Part shown: positions 1 to 8,737 of the stretch, piece after piece | Numbering within the stretch: position 1 is the stretch's first letter | Layout of the letters: each line of letters opens with the position of its first letter | Assembly (NCBI RefSeq): GCF_000731315.1 | Contig: NZ_HG938353.1 | Span: 2,046,001 to 2,110,000, forward strand | Source of the DNA: Neorhizobium galegae bv. orientalis str. HAMBI 540 | Lineage (GTDB): Bacteria; Pseudomonadota; Alphaproteobacteria; Rhizobiales; Rhizobiaceae | Length of the DNA: 64,000 nucleotides | Direction: 5' to 3' | Notes under the pieces: model-generated | What the model saw: only the letters and a program-made list of their open reading frames with translations | What the model was told of the DNA's origin: nothing | Database searches by the model: none | Translations under genes and position numbers: made by a program

Positions 1-3000
1 AGGCGATCAAATCGACGAATCGCAGTGGCATCCGGCGCAATCAGTGATCTGTACGCGCGGATAAACGGCCGTGCGGAACTGAATCTGTGAGCAATCAAAT
101 CCGTAGCTTGACGTGCCTCAAGCTTTGAAACGACGCTTACTACGAGACCCTGCCGACTGAGTGGGGCAACACAAAAACGATTGAACACATTTGTTGCATT
201 TCGCCGAGTTGGAAGGTCAATCAAGGCAAGTTGATCTCGGGCCGTGGCCAGTAGCCCGTCTCGATCAGCATAGTAAGCGTCAGCCACCTTAACCCAAGCA
301 AACTGACCCCTATGACGGCATTGAACATAGCCGCCTCTCTCGAACGAAGCTTTCTCTCTAGGAGCTTGATCCGCGCGAAAAATCTCGCGTTCCAGAATCT
401 GCATGTAAAGGCGGCGGACCACATCAGGTTCCAGCCCTCGATCCTTAAGCTCGGTGAGCAGCGTAAACACTTGAGCTTCAGTGAGATCATCAATGTTGGT
501 CGGAACCCCGACCGTTAAGAGCGCCCTCGCCCAAGCAGCATCGTCTAATCCGAGAGTATCCTCTGATCCTTCGGCAGGCCTCGTTGGCTGAGCGAAAACT
601 CCCCGAAGCCGGGCTGCATCCCGCATAGTTTGGATTGGAGGCCGACGCTTCCCATCTGTGCACGAGAGCCAGGCAACATTCTTAATTTGCCAGCGAACCG
701 GATCAGGTAAGGGGCCGTCGTAAGGTCGATAATTTGAGTTAGACCTCCTCGCCTGCAGCTTCAGTGAAAACGTCGCGGGACTGATCGCACTAAATCGAGG
801 GTCTCTGGCGACCCACGCCAAAATGGAATCCCCATTCGCAGTGGCTAAAATGCCATCGAGCCGGTCAATCGTCTGCATTGCAAACTTGGCGGTGTGTGTC
901 CAACTTAGTTCGCCACGCGGTATTGTTTGCATGGTGAAGCCGTCTGTCACCGTCACTTGCTCCGGGAGGGACGCTAAGACGGCGGCTCGCATGGACAAAG
1001 GCGTTTCTTGCATCACCATTCGAGGCCATCGATTTACTCCTATCCACTCATAGAAGGCCTGCAGCTCGTCTAAAATGAATAGGCTCGGATCAGCAGCCTC
1101 CAGAAGGACTTCAGGATGGCTGACGTAAAGCGCTTGATTGATCCGGCCTTCGAGACCATAGCTCTCCGACAGATGAACTTCGTCAGCGGCGCTCCAAGCG
1201 TTCGCTTGCGTGCGCACCTTGACGCGCAATTGCGGAAACTTTGGCCGGTTCTCACCTTCACGCCGATAAAGTCGTTGAAGAGTTTGTAGGGTCTCCGTTC
1301 GAACACTGTCCTCACTTCCTGGGTGCCGCGAGATCAACTCTTCAGCTTGTCTCACCAGTGAGCGTGTCACCCCGTCGAGATTGTATTCTTCGATATTGAA
1401 ATTCCGAAGTTTGGCGATGATGTCACGTCTCGATAATTCGAGCTTGCTCACGATCAGCTGCCAAAGCCCGGGGTGCATAAACCGCCTCTGGGCCCAACGG
1501 GGTAGCGTAGGCATTTTCGACCCTATGGGCGGAGGAAAACATGAATTCCTCTTGCCAAATGGGCGTTCACTCTCATCGATAAGAAAACTCCGGGAACCGG
1601 AGAACGAACTGCCTTGCTTGGCTAAGCCGACAATCACGTCGGCTCGCTCTTCAAGCGTCAGGTCCATCCTTGCCAGCTTCGACAAGGTGGCTCCGGTTTC
1701 AAGTTGAGAAACGCCGATCAACTGGAGCAGCGCTCTTTCTCTAAACGTTTTGCAGTTGGCCGACTTCGGAAACAAGCGAGGCGGAAAAAAGACACCATAG
1801 CCCTCGGGGCCAATATTCGTCTGTGAGGCATCGACGAAGCTTCCATCCAATGTCGGAATAACCGGGTATCTACCTGCTATGGAGTACAGATGTGTTTCGA
1901 ACACCTTCAGGGCGGGCGGAAACTCCCCCGACGCCGAAAGGTACCCGAGTGGCGCATTCATCCTTCCTGCTGAAACCAGGTCGGAGACCGCATGAGCATA
2001 CAATTCCGCAAGCCTTTCCAACACATGTACGTTCACTTTCGAAGCATCTTGGAGCTGCTTCCGATTTGAGGTTACTTCAAACGTCGCATGAAACAATGCA
2101 GGGAGAGGCATCTGCGTACTTGTTGGGAAGAAACAATGGAGCATGCCTGGCTTGCTCGGTTCGTCGCTTCTGAACGCAACAGAGGCCTCGTAGCGAGTAG
2201 CTGCTTCCGATCCGGCATCCGGCAGTCGAGGAATTTCGCCCGTTGAATGCCTGCATATCCATTTCTGTGAACTAACCTCGTGCCCGGCCACGATCTCCAA
2301 GGTCCAGACATCGCGGGAAACGTTAGACTTGGTCCATCGTTGATCCACTTGACCTTCAACGCAAATCTCGATCTGTCGAAGCGAAGGAACAAACAAAAGG
2401 AACTCCGGTCGGAATTCGGCCGCCTGCTGAGCGGCTCTCGCGAATGAACTTTCGTTTGAAAAGCCAGCCGCAATCACTGTGTCATAGCCATCCTCTTTGA
2501 CGCTGATGGCCCTACTTAAAAGCTCAGCTGAATGGCCTGACGCAAGCGCCCGATCAAATTGATTGCCGAACGCAGGAAAAGGTAGGATGGGTGCCACGCG
2601 TTGTGAAACATCTCCCAATGCATCCGCGAATTCGGGATGCAGGGCAGACATTTCCGACAAGACAGTGGCGGAATGCTGAGCCGAAAACGCCAGTTGCAAT
2701 GCTCCGCTCAGAACAATCGGCTCCATGGTCCAATTCAAGATTGATCGGAAACCAAGACCTTTCGCTCCAATCAGTGATCGCTGCCTTGCAGGCTTGTCGC
2801 TAAGGTGTGATGTCATCAAAGACCGGACGCCGGTCGTTCTGAAGGGCTGACCTGTGTTAGCAACCAGCAAACCATTTTTCTTGATCTCAACTCTGATCCG
2901 ACCGTCGCCCCCAATTTCCGTAGCCGCGTCTGCCGCGTTTTGCACCAACTCCAATAACTCTCGATCAGCGTAGTCTTGAACGGTGGCCTTCTCCGCATTG

Positions 3001-3158
3001 TAGTCACGTACGAGCAGCGGCGGTTTCGCGTAATAGGCGTTTTTAGTGGCCTCCATCTCGTCAAGAAGGAATGATTTCCATTCTTCCGCCGAGGTATCGC
3101 CCCACTCTGCGTTTTGTGTGGAGGAACCGATTTCTGGGTCAACGCCTAGTGAACTCAT
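1..3158 (-). CDS. GHKL ATPase, sacsin/NO VEIN-like, partial (C-terminus outside window)
   Basis: I read every codon on the minus strand from an ATG at 3158 to the window edge: 1052 codons with no stop, so the gene continues to the left. A GGAGG lies 9 nt before the ATG. The N-terminus carries a GHKL (Hsp90-like) ATP-binding fold. The N-box is ELLELVQNAADA at residues 67-78, a VANTGQPF element sits at 99-106 where classical GHKL enzymes have DxGxG, and IGAKGLGFRSI at 130-140 is the lid/G2 motif. This NxGxPF...GxKGLGFRS pattern is typical of bacterial sacsin/NO VEIN-like proteins. About 900 further residues show no motif I recognise. Base composition is clearly less GC-rich than genes right of 4.8 kb, suggesting acquisition. 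Large proteins of this type often sit in defence islands, but the function here is inference; no partner gene is visible. Confidence 0.85.
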   Translation of the reverse strand, partial: MSSLGVDPEIGSSTQNAEWGDTSAEEWKSFLLDEMEATKNAYYAKPPLLVRDYNAEKATVQDYADRELLELVQNAADAATEIGGDGRIRVEIKKNGLLVANTGQPFRTTGVRSLMTSHLSDKPARQRSLIGAKGLGFRSILNWTMEPIVLSGALQLAFSAQHSATVLSEMSALHPEFADALGDVSQRVAPILPFPAFGNQFDRALASGHSAELLSRAISVKEDGYDTVIAAGFSNESSFARAAQQAAEFRPEFLLFVPSLRQIEICVEGQVDQRWTKSNVSRDVWTLEIVAGHEVSSQKWICRHSTGEIPRLPDAGSEAATRYEASVAFRSDEPSKPGMLHCFFPTSTQMPLPALFHATFEVTSNRKQLQDASKVNVHVLERLAELYAHAVSDLVSAGRMNAPLGYLSASGEFPPALKVFETHLYSIAGRYPVIPTLDGSFVDASQTNIGPEGYGVFFPPRLFPKSANCKTFRERALLQLIGVSQLETGATLSKLARMDLTLEERADVIVGLAKQGSSFSGSRSFLIDESERPFGKRNSCFPPPIGSKMPTLPRWAQRRFMHPGLWQLIVSKLELSRRDIIAKLRNFNIEEYNLDGVTRSLVRQAEELISRHPGSEDSVRTETLQTLQRLYRREGENRPKFPQLRVKVRTQANAWSAADEVHLSESYGLEGRINQALYVSHPEVLLEAADPSLFILDELQAFYEWIGVNRWPRMVMQETPLSMRAAVLASLPEQVTVTDGFTMQTIPRGELSWTHTAKFAMQTIDRLDGILATANGDSILAWVARDPRFSAISPATFSLKLQARRSNSNYRPYDGPLPDPVRWQIKNVAWLSCTDGKRRPPIQTMRDAARLRGVFAQPTRPAEGSEDTLGLDDAAWARALLTVGVPTNIDDLTEAQVFTLLTELKDRGLEPDVVRRLYMQILEREIFRADQAPREKASFERGGYVQCRHRGQFAWVKVADAYYADRDGLLATARDQLALIDLPTRRNATNVFNRFCVAPLSRQGLVVSVVSKLEARQATDLIAHRFSSARPFIRAYRSLIAPDATAIRRFDR

Positions 3159-3371
3159 CCGCAACAGCCTCCGGAACCCTGGAACAATCTCAGGTTTTAA
3201 CGGTCTAAGATGATTCGGAACTTCTTTATACCTGTGGCGGCAACACGTTCGACTGGTTACCGGCTCTTCTAGGGAGCGATGAAAGACACCGTGAAATCCA
3301 GATCGAACCCGCCATAGTGCCGACACAGAATTCCGCCGAATCATGCCTGTATAACAAGCGGATGGCGAAGA
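3159..3371. other. Intergenic region with divergent gene starts
   Basis: This 213-base gap separates the ATP-binding gene on the minus strand from the decayed transpeptidase gene on the plus strand. Promoters for both must lie here, but I see no convincing -35/-10 pair, operator or hairpin. No reading frame in it looks like a protein. Confidence 0.4.
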
Positions 3372-3982
3372 ATGAGATTGCTGGTTTTCCTTGCTGCGGC
3401 CCTCTTTCAGACAGCGGTGCATACCAAAGCCCAAGTTTACGCGCCGTAAGATGGATACGATGAATACGACGGCTGTGGCTATGATGACCCTTACAGCCCC
3501 TATCCCCCTCCTCCCTGTTACGAGCCAGAACCTGGGTATCGGGAACCTTTGCAAGAACGTCGGGAGCCATCGACACGAAGCGCGAGAGGAACCATCATCA
3601 TCGCACGCGCGAACATACACTTATCGACACGACGCCATGGGGCGAGCAGTTCGCTTACTCCATTGCCGTCGGCCGTGAGGGCAAACAGTGGTACGGAACA
3701 ACTCGGGTCGTATCGAAACGATCGCATCCTGAATGGCGGCCGACGGCCAGCATGCGGCAGAAAAATCCAACGCTTCCGGCAGTCGTGAAGCCCGGCCCGG
3801 CCAATCCGCTTGGAACCCGCGCGATCTATCTTGCTGACGGGCTGCTTCGCATCCACGGCACCAACGACCCCTCCTCCATCGGCACCAATGCATCGAGCGG
3901 CTGCTTTCGGATGTACCGCGAGGATGTCGAGGAGCTTTACGAGATGGTCCAGCCGGGGACGCAGGTGATCGTCCAGCGGTAA
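3372..3982 (+). pseudogene. L,D-transpeptidase (YkuD family), nonsense plus frameshift
   Basis: The ATG at 3372 opens a signal-peptide-like start (MRLLVFLAAALFQTA). A TAA at 3447-3449 (codon 26) interrupts a tyrosine/glycine/proline-rich stretch that continues in frame. A beta-strand start RGTIII follows, after which the frame changes near 3600-3630. From there the frame ending at 3982 encodes a good YkuD core: GEQFAYSIAVGREG, NPLGTRAIYL, LLRIHGTND and the catalytic SSGCFRM (S/T-x-G-C-x-R) with its nucleophilic Cys. Family members cross-link peptidoglycan through 3-3 bridges in the periplasm. One substitution and one indel would restore the gene, so true decay or two sequence errors are both possible. 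A decayed neighbour at 4011-4337 favours decay. Confidence 0.75.
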
Positions 3983-4010
3983 TCGAATTCCGCTGGACCG
4001 AATTGTCCCG

Positions 4011-4337
4011 TCATTTCCATTTCGCTGCCCACTGACGGAGTTCAGCCTTCGCCTTTTCCGGCCACATCTTTGCGGTCGGGTTCACTTTGATCTTTTATCC
4101 AGACGGCTTCCAAGCAAGATAGACGGTGCTGGAAGCAAGGTCGGCTACAACCACGGCTTCTTGATCCGTGCACATATGGCGCGAGCAAGCAGTTCCGACA
4201 AAAAGGTCACCCTTAAATTCGCCCGATGCTCGAATGCAGATTTTCCTGTAAATCGGAAGTGCGTGACTTCGCAGATGGGCGCTCCGCACGTTAGCCCGTC
4301 GCCTACTTTTCGTTTTCAATCTTCCGAGCTTCATCAA
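4011..4337 (-). pseudogene. Remnant of a small protein gene of unknown function
   Basis: On the minus strand a frame containing GDLFVGTACSRHMCTDQE and VVVADLASSTVYLAWKPSG runs to a TAA at 4095-4097. The same frame continues past it with KIKVNPTAKMWPEKAKAELR to a TGA at 4011-4013. The continuation has normal protein-like composition, so the TAA looks like a nonsense mutation. Upstream, an alternative frame reads CGAPICEVTHFRFTGKSAFE, which hints at a further frameshift near 4230. I do not recognise the family. It is evidence of gene decay rather than a functional call. Confidence 0.35.
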
Positions 4338-4525
4338 TCAAAAAGGGTCGATGGGTTCTCGTCGATTCCGCGCCAGGCGCGATGTTAGCAGAACCAAATC
4401 CTTCGGAAGTTTTTCGGGATTTTGCGTTCCCGAAGGGGCATATTCCGGCACTCGCTAACTGCCCTACTGCAACACAGGGCCGAGCCCAGCCACCGGAAAT
4501 AGACTAATCGAATCCGAAAGATAAA
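4338..4525. other. Non-coding stretch between decayed gene and tRNA-Lys
   Basis: I see no gene, hairpin or repeat that I can support here. It borders the 3' end of the tRNA, where an integrated element would have its attachment core. No second copy of the tRNA 3' end was noticed inside the window. Confidence 0.4.
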
Positions 4526-4601
<76 letters not shown>

Positions 4602-4835
4602 AAGAACCATCTGTGCGAGGCGTGCTCGCCAGCGGTGTGAGGGGCGTATAAAGGGGATCGTTCGGCTTGTCCAGCGGCTCGGCTAAAATTATTCGCCCGA
4701 CCGGGCAAAAAATCCATGAGGTCGGATTTTGCCCCTGACGGAAACCTCTCCGCAGCTCAATAGGCGACGCAAAAACGAAAAGTTTCAAAGTCTTAATGCG
4801 TCACAATATCGCAATCGCCGACAAGACGGCGAAAT
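4602..4835. other. Intergenic region upstream of tRNA-Lys
   Basis: This 234-base gap must hold the tRNA promoter, which reads leftwards, and the 3' end of the phzF-like operon. I see no further gene and no clear terminator. Confidence 0.35.
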
Positions 4836-5756
4836 TCAAAGATAGAGCGTGCCTTCCGCAACCTTGATTGCCTGGCCGCCGATGCGGGCCCTGGCGATCT
4901 CTCCCTCCTTCACGTCGATATGCAGATGGATCAGGGACGGACGCCCCATCTCCACCCCCTGCTCCACCAGCACCGGGTGATGGCCATCCGGCAGCGCATC
5001 GAAATGCCGGATCGCGCCGGAGAGTGCGGCAACGGCAGCGCCCGTGGCCGGATCCTCGGAAATCCCCATGTCGGGCGAGAACATCCGGGCGTGGAACTTC
5101 GCCTGATGATTTACGCCGCTGCGGCAATAGACATAGGCCGACGCAAGCGAGCCCTCGACGAACGGCGCCGCCTTTTCCCACAAGGCCGTGTCGAATTCGA
5201 GATTCTGGGCCGTCGCCAGATTGTGCAGCGGGATCATCAGGAAAGGCACGCCGGCGCTCCAGATGGAGGCGACATGGTTCTCGAAACCGATATCCGTCGA
5301 TTTGACGCTGAGCGCATCGGCGAGCCCCTGTCGGTCGAGCGGAAGCTCGATCCGCACCGGCTTTCGCGGCAGGTCGAATTCGGCAAACCCCGCCTCGCCG
5401 GCACGAAACCGCACGGCGCAGCGCACCGGGCCGACATTTTCCTCCAGCACGCAGACAAGGTCCATGTCGAGCTGCCCACCAGACCCGTGATTGAGTTCGG
5501 CGAGCGCCACCGCCGTTCCGACGGTCGGATGCCCGGCGAAAGGCAATTCGCGGCCCGGCGTGAAGATGCGCAGACGGGCTGCATAGGCGGCATTCGCGGA
5601 AGACTGGACGAACACCGTCTCGGAGAGATTCATCTCCCTGGCAATCGCCTGCATTGTCTCGTCGGCAAGGTCGTCTCCATCGACGATTACCGCCAGCGGA
5701 TTGCCGGCAAGTCGTCTATCGGTGAAGACATCATAGATGCTGTAGCGACGGGCCAA
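4836..5756 (-). CDS. PhzF family isomerase-like protein
   Basis: PhzF-family proteins have a diaminopimelate-epimerase-like fold; PhzF itself isomerises trans-2,3-dihydro-3-hydroxyanthranilate, but most relatives have unknown substrates. The N-terminus YSIYDVFT and LAGNPLAVI is diagnostic, as are MNLSETVFV with the catalytic Glu (residue 46 here), PFAGHPTVGTA and, near the C-terminus, EDPATGAAVAAL. I chose a TTG start at 5756 because GAGGAGG lies 5 nt upstream and the protein then begins at the conserved RRYSIYDVFT. An ATG ten codons earlier (5786) has no ribosome site. It is the last gene of the transport operon that starts at 11415, 63 nt after the Nudix gene. A phenazine role is unlikely because no other phz genes are near. 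Confidence 0.88.
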   Translation of the reverse strand: MARRYSIYDVFTDRRLAGNPLAVIVDGDDLADETMQAIAREMNLSETVFVQSSANAAYAARLRIFTPGRELPFAGHPTVGTAVALAELNHGSGGQLDMDLVCVLEENVGPVRCAVRFRAGEAGFAEFDLPRKPVRIELPLDRQGLADALSVKSTDIGFENHVASIWSAGVPFLMIPLHNLATAQNLEFDTALWEKAAPFVEGSLASAYVYCRSGVNHQAKFHARMFSPDMGISEDPATGAAVAALSGAIRHFDALPDGHHPVLVEQGVEMGRPSLIHLHIDVKEGEIARARIGGQAIKVAEGTLYL

Positions 5757-5819
5757 CCACACCTCCTCGTGTTTCGATGGCGCCAAACTGCCCGACCGGT
5801 CGGCTCAAAGCAACCCTGT

Positions 5820-6554
5820 TCAGTCCTTCGAATGACCGAAAAACAGGTCGAGAATCGGGAACATCAACGGGCTGTAGGGATGCGCACCGCGATCGGCCGA
5901 GCGGATCGCCACGGCTCCGGCAATCTCCTTTTCCTCGTCATGCACCATATGCTCGGCGATGCGTGCCAGCATCTCCTGCGCCGTAAGATCGAAGCGATAG
6001 AAGCGGAAACCGACGACCCGGTGCCCGCTGTAGCTGGCGAAGAGCTGCCGGTCTGCCCTCGCCTCGACGAGATCGAGGCCGGTTTCCTCCCGCACTTCGC
6101 GGCGCATATTGGCCTCGAGATCGAGCTTGCCCTCGACGATGTCCAGAAGATCGAGCGAACCGGCAGCGCAATAGACCTGGCCCGGATTGGCGGTCCTTTC
6201 GCTCATCCGGACGGCGATGATCGCCCCGTCGGACGAAACGGGCACGGCAAAGCCGAAGAGATGGAAGGCGCCGGCGGGATCAGGCTGTTTCCGCCACCAC
6301 AAGAGCGTCGAATAGGGGATGACATGCGCTTCGCCGATGATCACGCCGTCGCGAAACGAAAGCCTGTTCTGCAGCACCATCTGGCCATTGAAGAGATGCG
6401 GATTGGCCGCTGATTCCCGCGCCCAGTTCTCCTCGATATCGTTCCGGTGCGCGACGTAGATGGGATGCGCTCCGGGCAGGACCGAAAGATCGAAAGCCTC
6501 GACTTCGAAGACGGTATTTTCAGGCGGCCAGTCGCTGATCGTCTGGATGGTCAT
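5820..6554 (-). CDS. Nudix hydrolase family protein
   Basis: The 244-residue protein contains REVREETGLDL (near residue 150), the core of the Nudix motif with the metal-binding Glu residues. The upstream Gly/Glu of the full Nudix box are not at canonical spacing, so the box is slightly degenerate. Nudix enzymes hydrolyse nucleoside diphosphates linked to another moiety. The long N-terminal part before the box is typical of the larger, poorly characterised Nudix proteins. The start ATG overlaps the stop of the upstream phosphatase-fold gene by four bases (ATGA), implying translational coupling. Substrate is unknown. Confidence 0.8.
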   Translation of the reverse strand: MTIQTISDWPPENTVFEVEAFDLSVLPGAHPIYVAHRNDIEENWARESAANPHLFNGQMVLQNRLSFRDGVIIGEAHVIPYSTLLWWRKQPDPAGAFHLFGFAVPVSSDGAIIAVRMSERTANPGQVYCAAGSLDLLDIVEGKLDLEANMRREVREETGLDLVEARADRQLFASYSGHRVVGFRFYRFDLTAQEMLARIAEHMVHDEEKEIAGAVAIRSADRGAHPYSPLMFPILDLFFGHSKD

Positions 6555-7660
6555 CGAAGCTCCAGCGACATCACGACGGGACAGTGGTCCGATGCCTTCG
6601 GCCGGTCCCAGCCGATGCGCGGAAACCGTTCCACTTCCTGTCCGGGCGGAAAGACGGTGCGATAGGGTTGGCCACCGCGGATGATCTCCGGCACGCTGTC
6701 GGCGTTGTGCTCGGCGAGCGCCGGCGACAGCCAGATATAGTCGAGCTGGCAGAGATGCTGCTCCTCCGGACCGCGTGCATGATAGAGCGTCCAGCGATCC
6801 ATCACGTCGCGGCGCGTACTCGGGTTCACCACGAAGCTGTCGTCGGTGAAGACATTCAGTGCACTGACCTCCTCGCGCCGTGGTTCAAAGCGATAACCTT
6901 CGCGGCGGGTGCCGATCACCTGCACCTTTTCCTGATAATCGTTCATGTCGCCGCAGATGGCGAAGTTCTTGTCCGCCGTTCGGCCCTTACCGAAACGGCG
7001 CTCGACGAGCTGGCGCACCGCTTTCGCCTCCGCCACGCGGATCGCCATCGTGCCCGTGCGGCCGTCCTGGCCGTCGCGGGCATTGCCCATGGATTTGAAA
7101 TGCACGACGAACAGCGAGAAAGGCTTGCCCCCGATCGTCAGCTCCAATTCCAGGCAGTCGCGCTTGAATATCTTGTCATGCGCCTGGTTGCTGAGCGCCA
7201 GTTCGTCGTTGAAAAGGCCGAGATCCTGATAGGTCAGCATCGCGTGACTGCGCACGTCCTGCACCTCGATCTTCTCGCCGCTGCGGGTCTCCTCACGCAT
7301 CAGCACAGCGACGTCGATGCCGCGCGAATCATTGCCCTCAACCAGATATTTCTGGCGGTAGCCGTTGCCGACCATGCGGTAGAGATAGCCATATTCGAAG
7401 GCCTGCAGAGCCGGCATGCTGTCGACCTCCTGAAGGCAGAGGATGTCGGCATCCGCGTCGACGATCGCCAGCGCCGAAAGCTGCCGCGTGTCGTCCGTCT
7501 CGGCGATCATCCGGGCCTGCTCGAGCTGCTGGTAGACGGCCTTGTCCTGCACGTCGTAGAGCCGCAGCACCCGGTCCTGCCGAAGCTGGTTGCGCCAGCC
7601 GGAGAAATCGAAGCGCGTCATCAGATTTTCAATGTTGAAGGTGCCGAGACGCAGTGACAT
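6551..7660 (-). CDS. Endonuclease/exonuclease/phosphatase-fold hydrolase
   Basis: The protein has the metal-dependent EEP fold shared by DNase I, exonuclease III and phospholipid or inositol phosphatases. Visible motifs in order are LRLGTFNIENL at the N-terminus (metal/active-site Asn), LCLQEVDSM (catalytic Glu), ICGDMNDYQ (Asp/Asn) and KASDHCPVVM (Asp/His) at the C-terminus. I start at the ATG at 7660 (MSLRLGTFN), which has AAGGAA upstream. An ATG 12 codons earlier would add residues with no similarity to the fold. It lies 48 nt after the ABC ATPase gene and overlaps the Nudix gene by four bases. The operon context suggests a phosphoester substrate brought in by the transporter, but this is inference. 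Confidence 0.85.
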   Translation of the reverse strand: MSLRLGTFNIENLMTRFDFSGWRNQLRQDRVLRLYDVQDKAVYQQLEQARMIAETDDTRQLSALAIVDADADILCLQEVDSMPALQAFEYGYLYRMVGNGYRQKYLVEGNDSRGIDVAVLMREETRSGEKIEVQDVRSHAMLTYQDLGLFNDELALSNQAHDKIFKRDCLELELTIGGKPFSLFVVHFKSMGNARDGQDGRTGTMAIRVAEAKAVRQLVERRFGKGRTADKNFAICGDMNDYQEKVQVIGTRREGYRFEPRREEVSALNVFTDDSFVVNPSTRRDVMDRWTLYHARGPEEQHLCQLDYIWLSPALAEHNADSVPEIIRGGQPYRTVFPPGQEVERFPRIGWDRPKASDHCPVVMSLELR

Positions 7661-7708
7661 GAGAGGGATTCCTTTTCTTGCCAACACCATAACCATGGCG
7701 ACGCTTGG

Positions 7709-8737
7709 CTACAATCTCCAGGCCGCGCGGATCACGATCGACAAACCATCGCCGACCTTGACCGGCTGGCGGCTGAAGGCGCGCAGTGCCTGTCCGTCCG
7801 GTAGGGCAAGGCGCAGCGCATAGCGCTCCCCTTCGAACAGCACCGAAAGAACCGTGGCCACCTGTCCTTCCGCCGCAATTTCGACGTCCTGCGGACGGAC
7901 GAGGATATCGGCACGCGGTTCCTGTGCCAGTCCGGCGAGGATCTCCTGCATGGCGGGCCAGTCGAAAAGCCGCCTGTCACCGAACGGTGGCGGTAGCGAG
8001 AGGATCGCCCCCTGCCCCACGAGGCCACCTACCAACCGGCCCTCCGGCCGCGCATAAATTTCCTCGGGCGTCGCCACCTGCAGCAGCCGGCCCTCGGACA
8101 TCACGGCAACGTCGGTCGCTAGCGCCATCGCTTCCGCCTGGTCGTGGGTGACATAGATCATCGTTGCGCCGGACCGAGCATGAAACTCGCGAAACGTCTC
8201 TTCCATTTCCTGGCGCAAATGCCGGTCGAGATTGGCAAGCGGCTCGTCGAGCAGCACGACGTCAGGTTCGGTGACGAGGCAGCGGGCGAGCGCCACGCGC
8301 TGCCGCTGGCCGCCGGAAAGATCCGCCGGGCGTCGGTCCGCATAGGTTTCGAGATGGACGGCGGCGAGCGCTTCCCTGACCTTGCGGTCGCGCTTCTCGC
8401 CGGAAATGCCGCGCACCTTCAACGGATAACCGACATTCTCCGCCACGCTCATATGCGGCCAGAGCCCATAGGACTGGAAAACCATCGCCATGTTGCGATG
8501 TTCCGGCGGCACCATCTCACCCGCATCCGCCAACACCCGCTCGCCGAGCAGGATCGAACCGTCGCTCGGCTGTTCGAAGCCGGCGATCATCCGAAGTACC
8601 GTCGTCTTGCCGCAGCCGGAAGGTCCCAGCAGCGCCAGGAAGCCCCCTTCCCGCACCGTCAGCGATACGTCGTTGACGGCCGCCCGCCCACCCAGGTCGA
8701 ACGTCTTGGAGAGGCGGTTGAGGATCAGCTTCGCCAC
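7709..8737 (-). CDS. ABC transporter ATP-binding protein (FbpC/PotA-like)
   Basis: This 342-residue protein powers import by the permease encoded just upstream. It has Walker A GPSGCGKTT (near residue 38), a Q-loop in VFQSYGLWPH, the signature LSGGQRQRVALARC, Walker B VVLLDEPLANLD and the H-loop in YVTHDQAEAMAL. A C-terminal TOBE-like domain of about 110 residues follows. This is the CUT1/ferric-iron/polyamine/phosphonate type of ATPase. Its start overlaps the end of the permease gene by 13 bases. The substrate cannot be read from the ATPase itself. Confidence 0.93.
   Translation of the reverse strand: MAKLILNRLSKTFDLGGRAAVNDVSLTVREGGFLALLGPSGCGKTTVLRMIAGFEQPSDGSILLGERVLADAGEMVPPEHRNMAMVFQSYGLWPHMSVAENVGYPLKVRGISGEKRDRKVREALAAVHLETYADRRPADLSGGQRQRVALARCLVTEPDVVLLDEPLANLDRHLRQEMEETFREFHARSGATMIYVTHDQAEAMALATDVAVMSEGRLLQVATPEEIYARPEGRLVGGLVGQGAILSLPPPFGDRRLFDWPAMQEILAGLAQEPRADILVRPQDVEIAAEGQVATVLSVLFEGERYALRLALPDGQALRAFSRQPVKVGDGLSIVIRAAWRL

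Noticed and set aside
221..2803. Several short frames on both strands in the left 3 kb
   Set aside because: All are out-of-frame shadows of the single long minus-strand frame ending at the left edge.
3226..3576. 116-codon minus-strand frame upstream of the ATPase gene
   Set aside because: Antisense to the decayed transpeptidase; no start signal and no protein-like pattern.
4920..6413. 497-codon open frame on the plus strand
   Set aside because: Antisense to the PhzF and Nudix genes and crosses their boundary; no recognisable domain.
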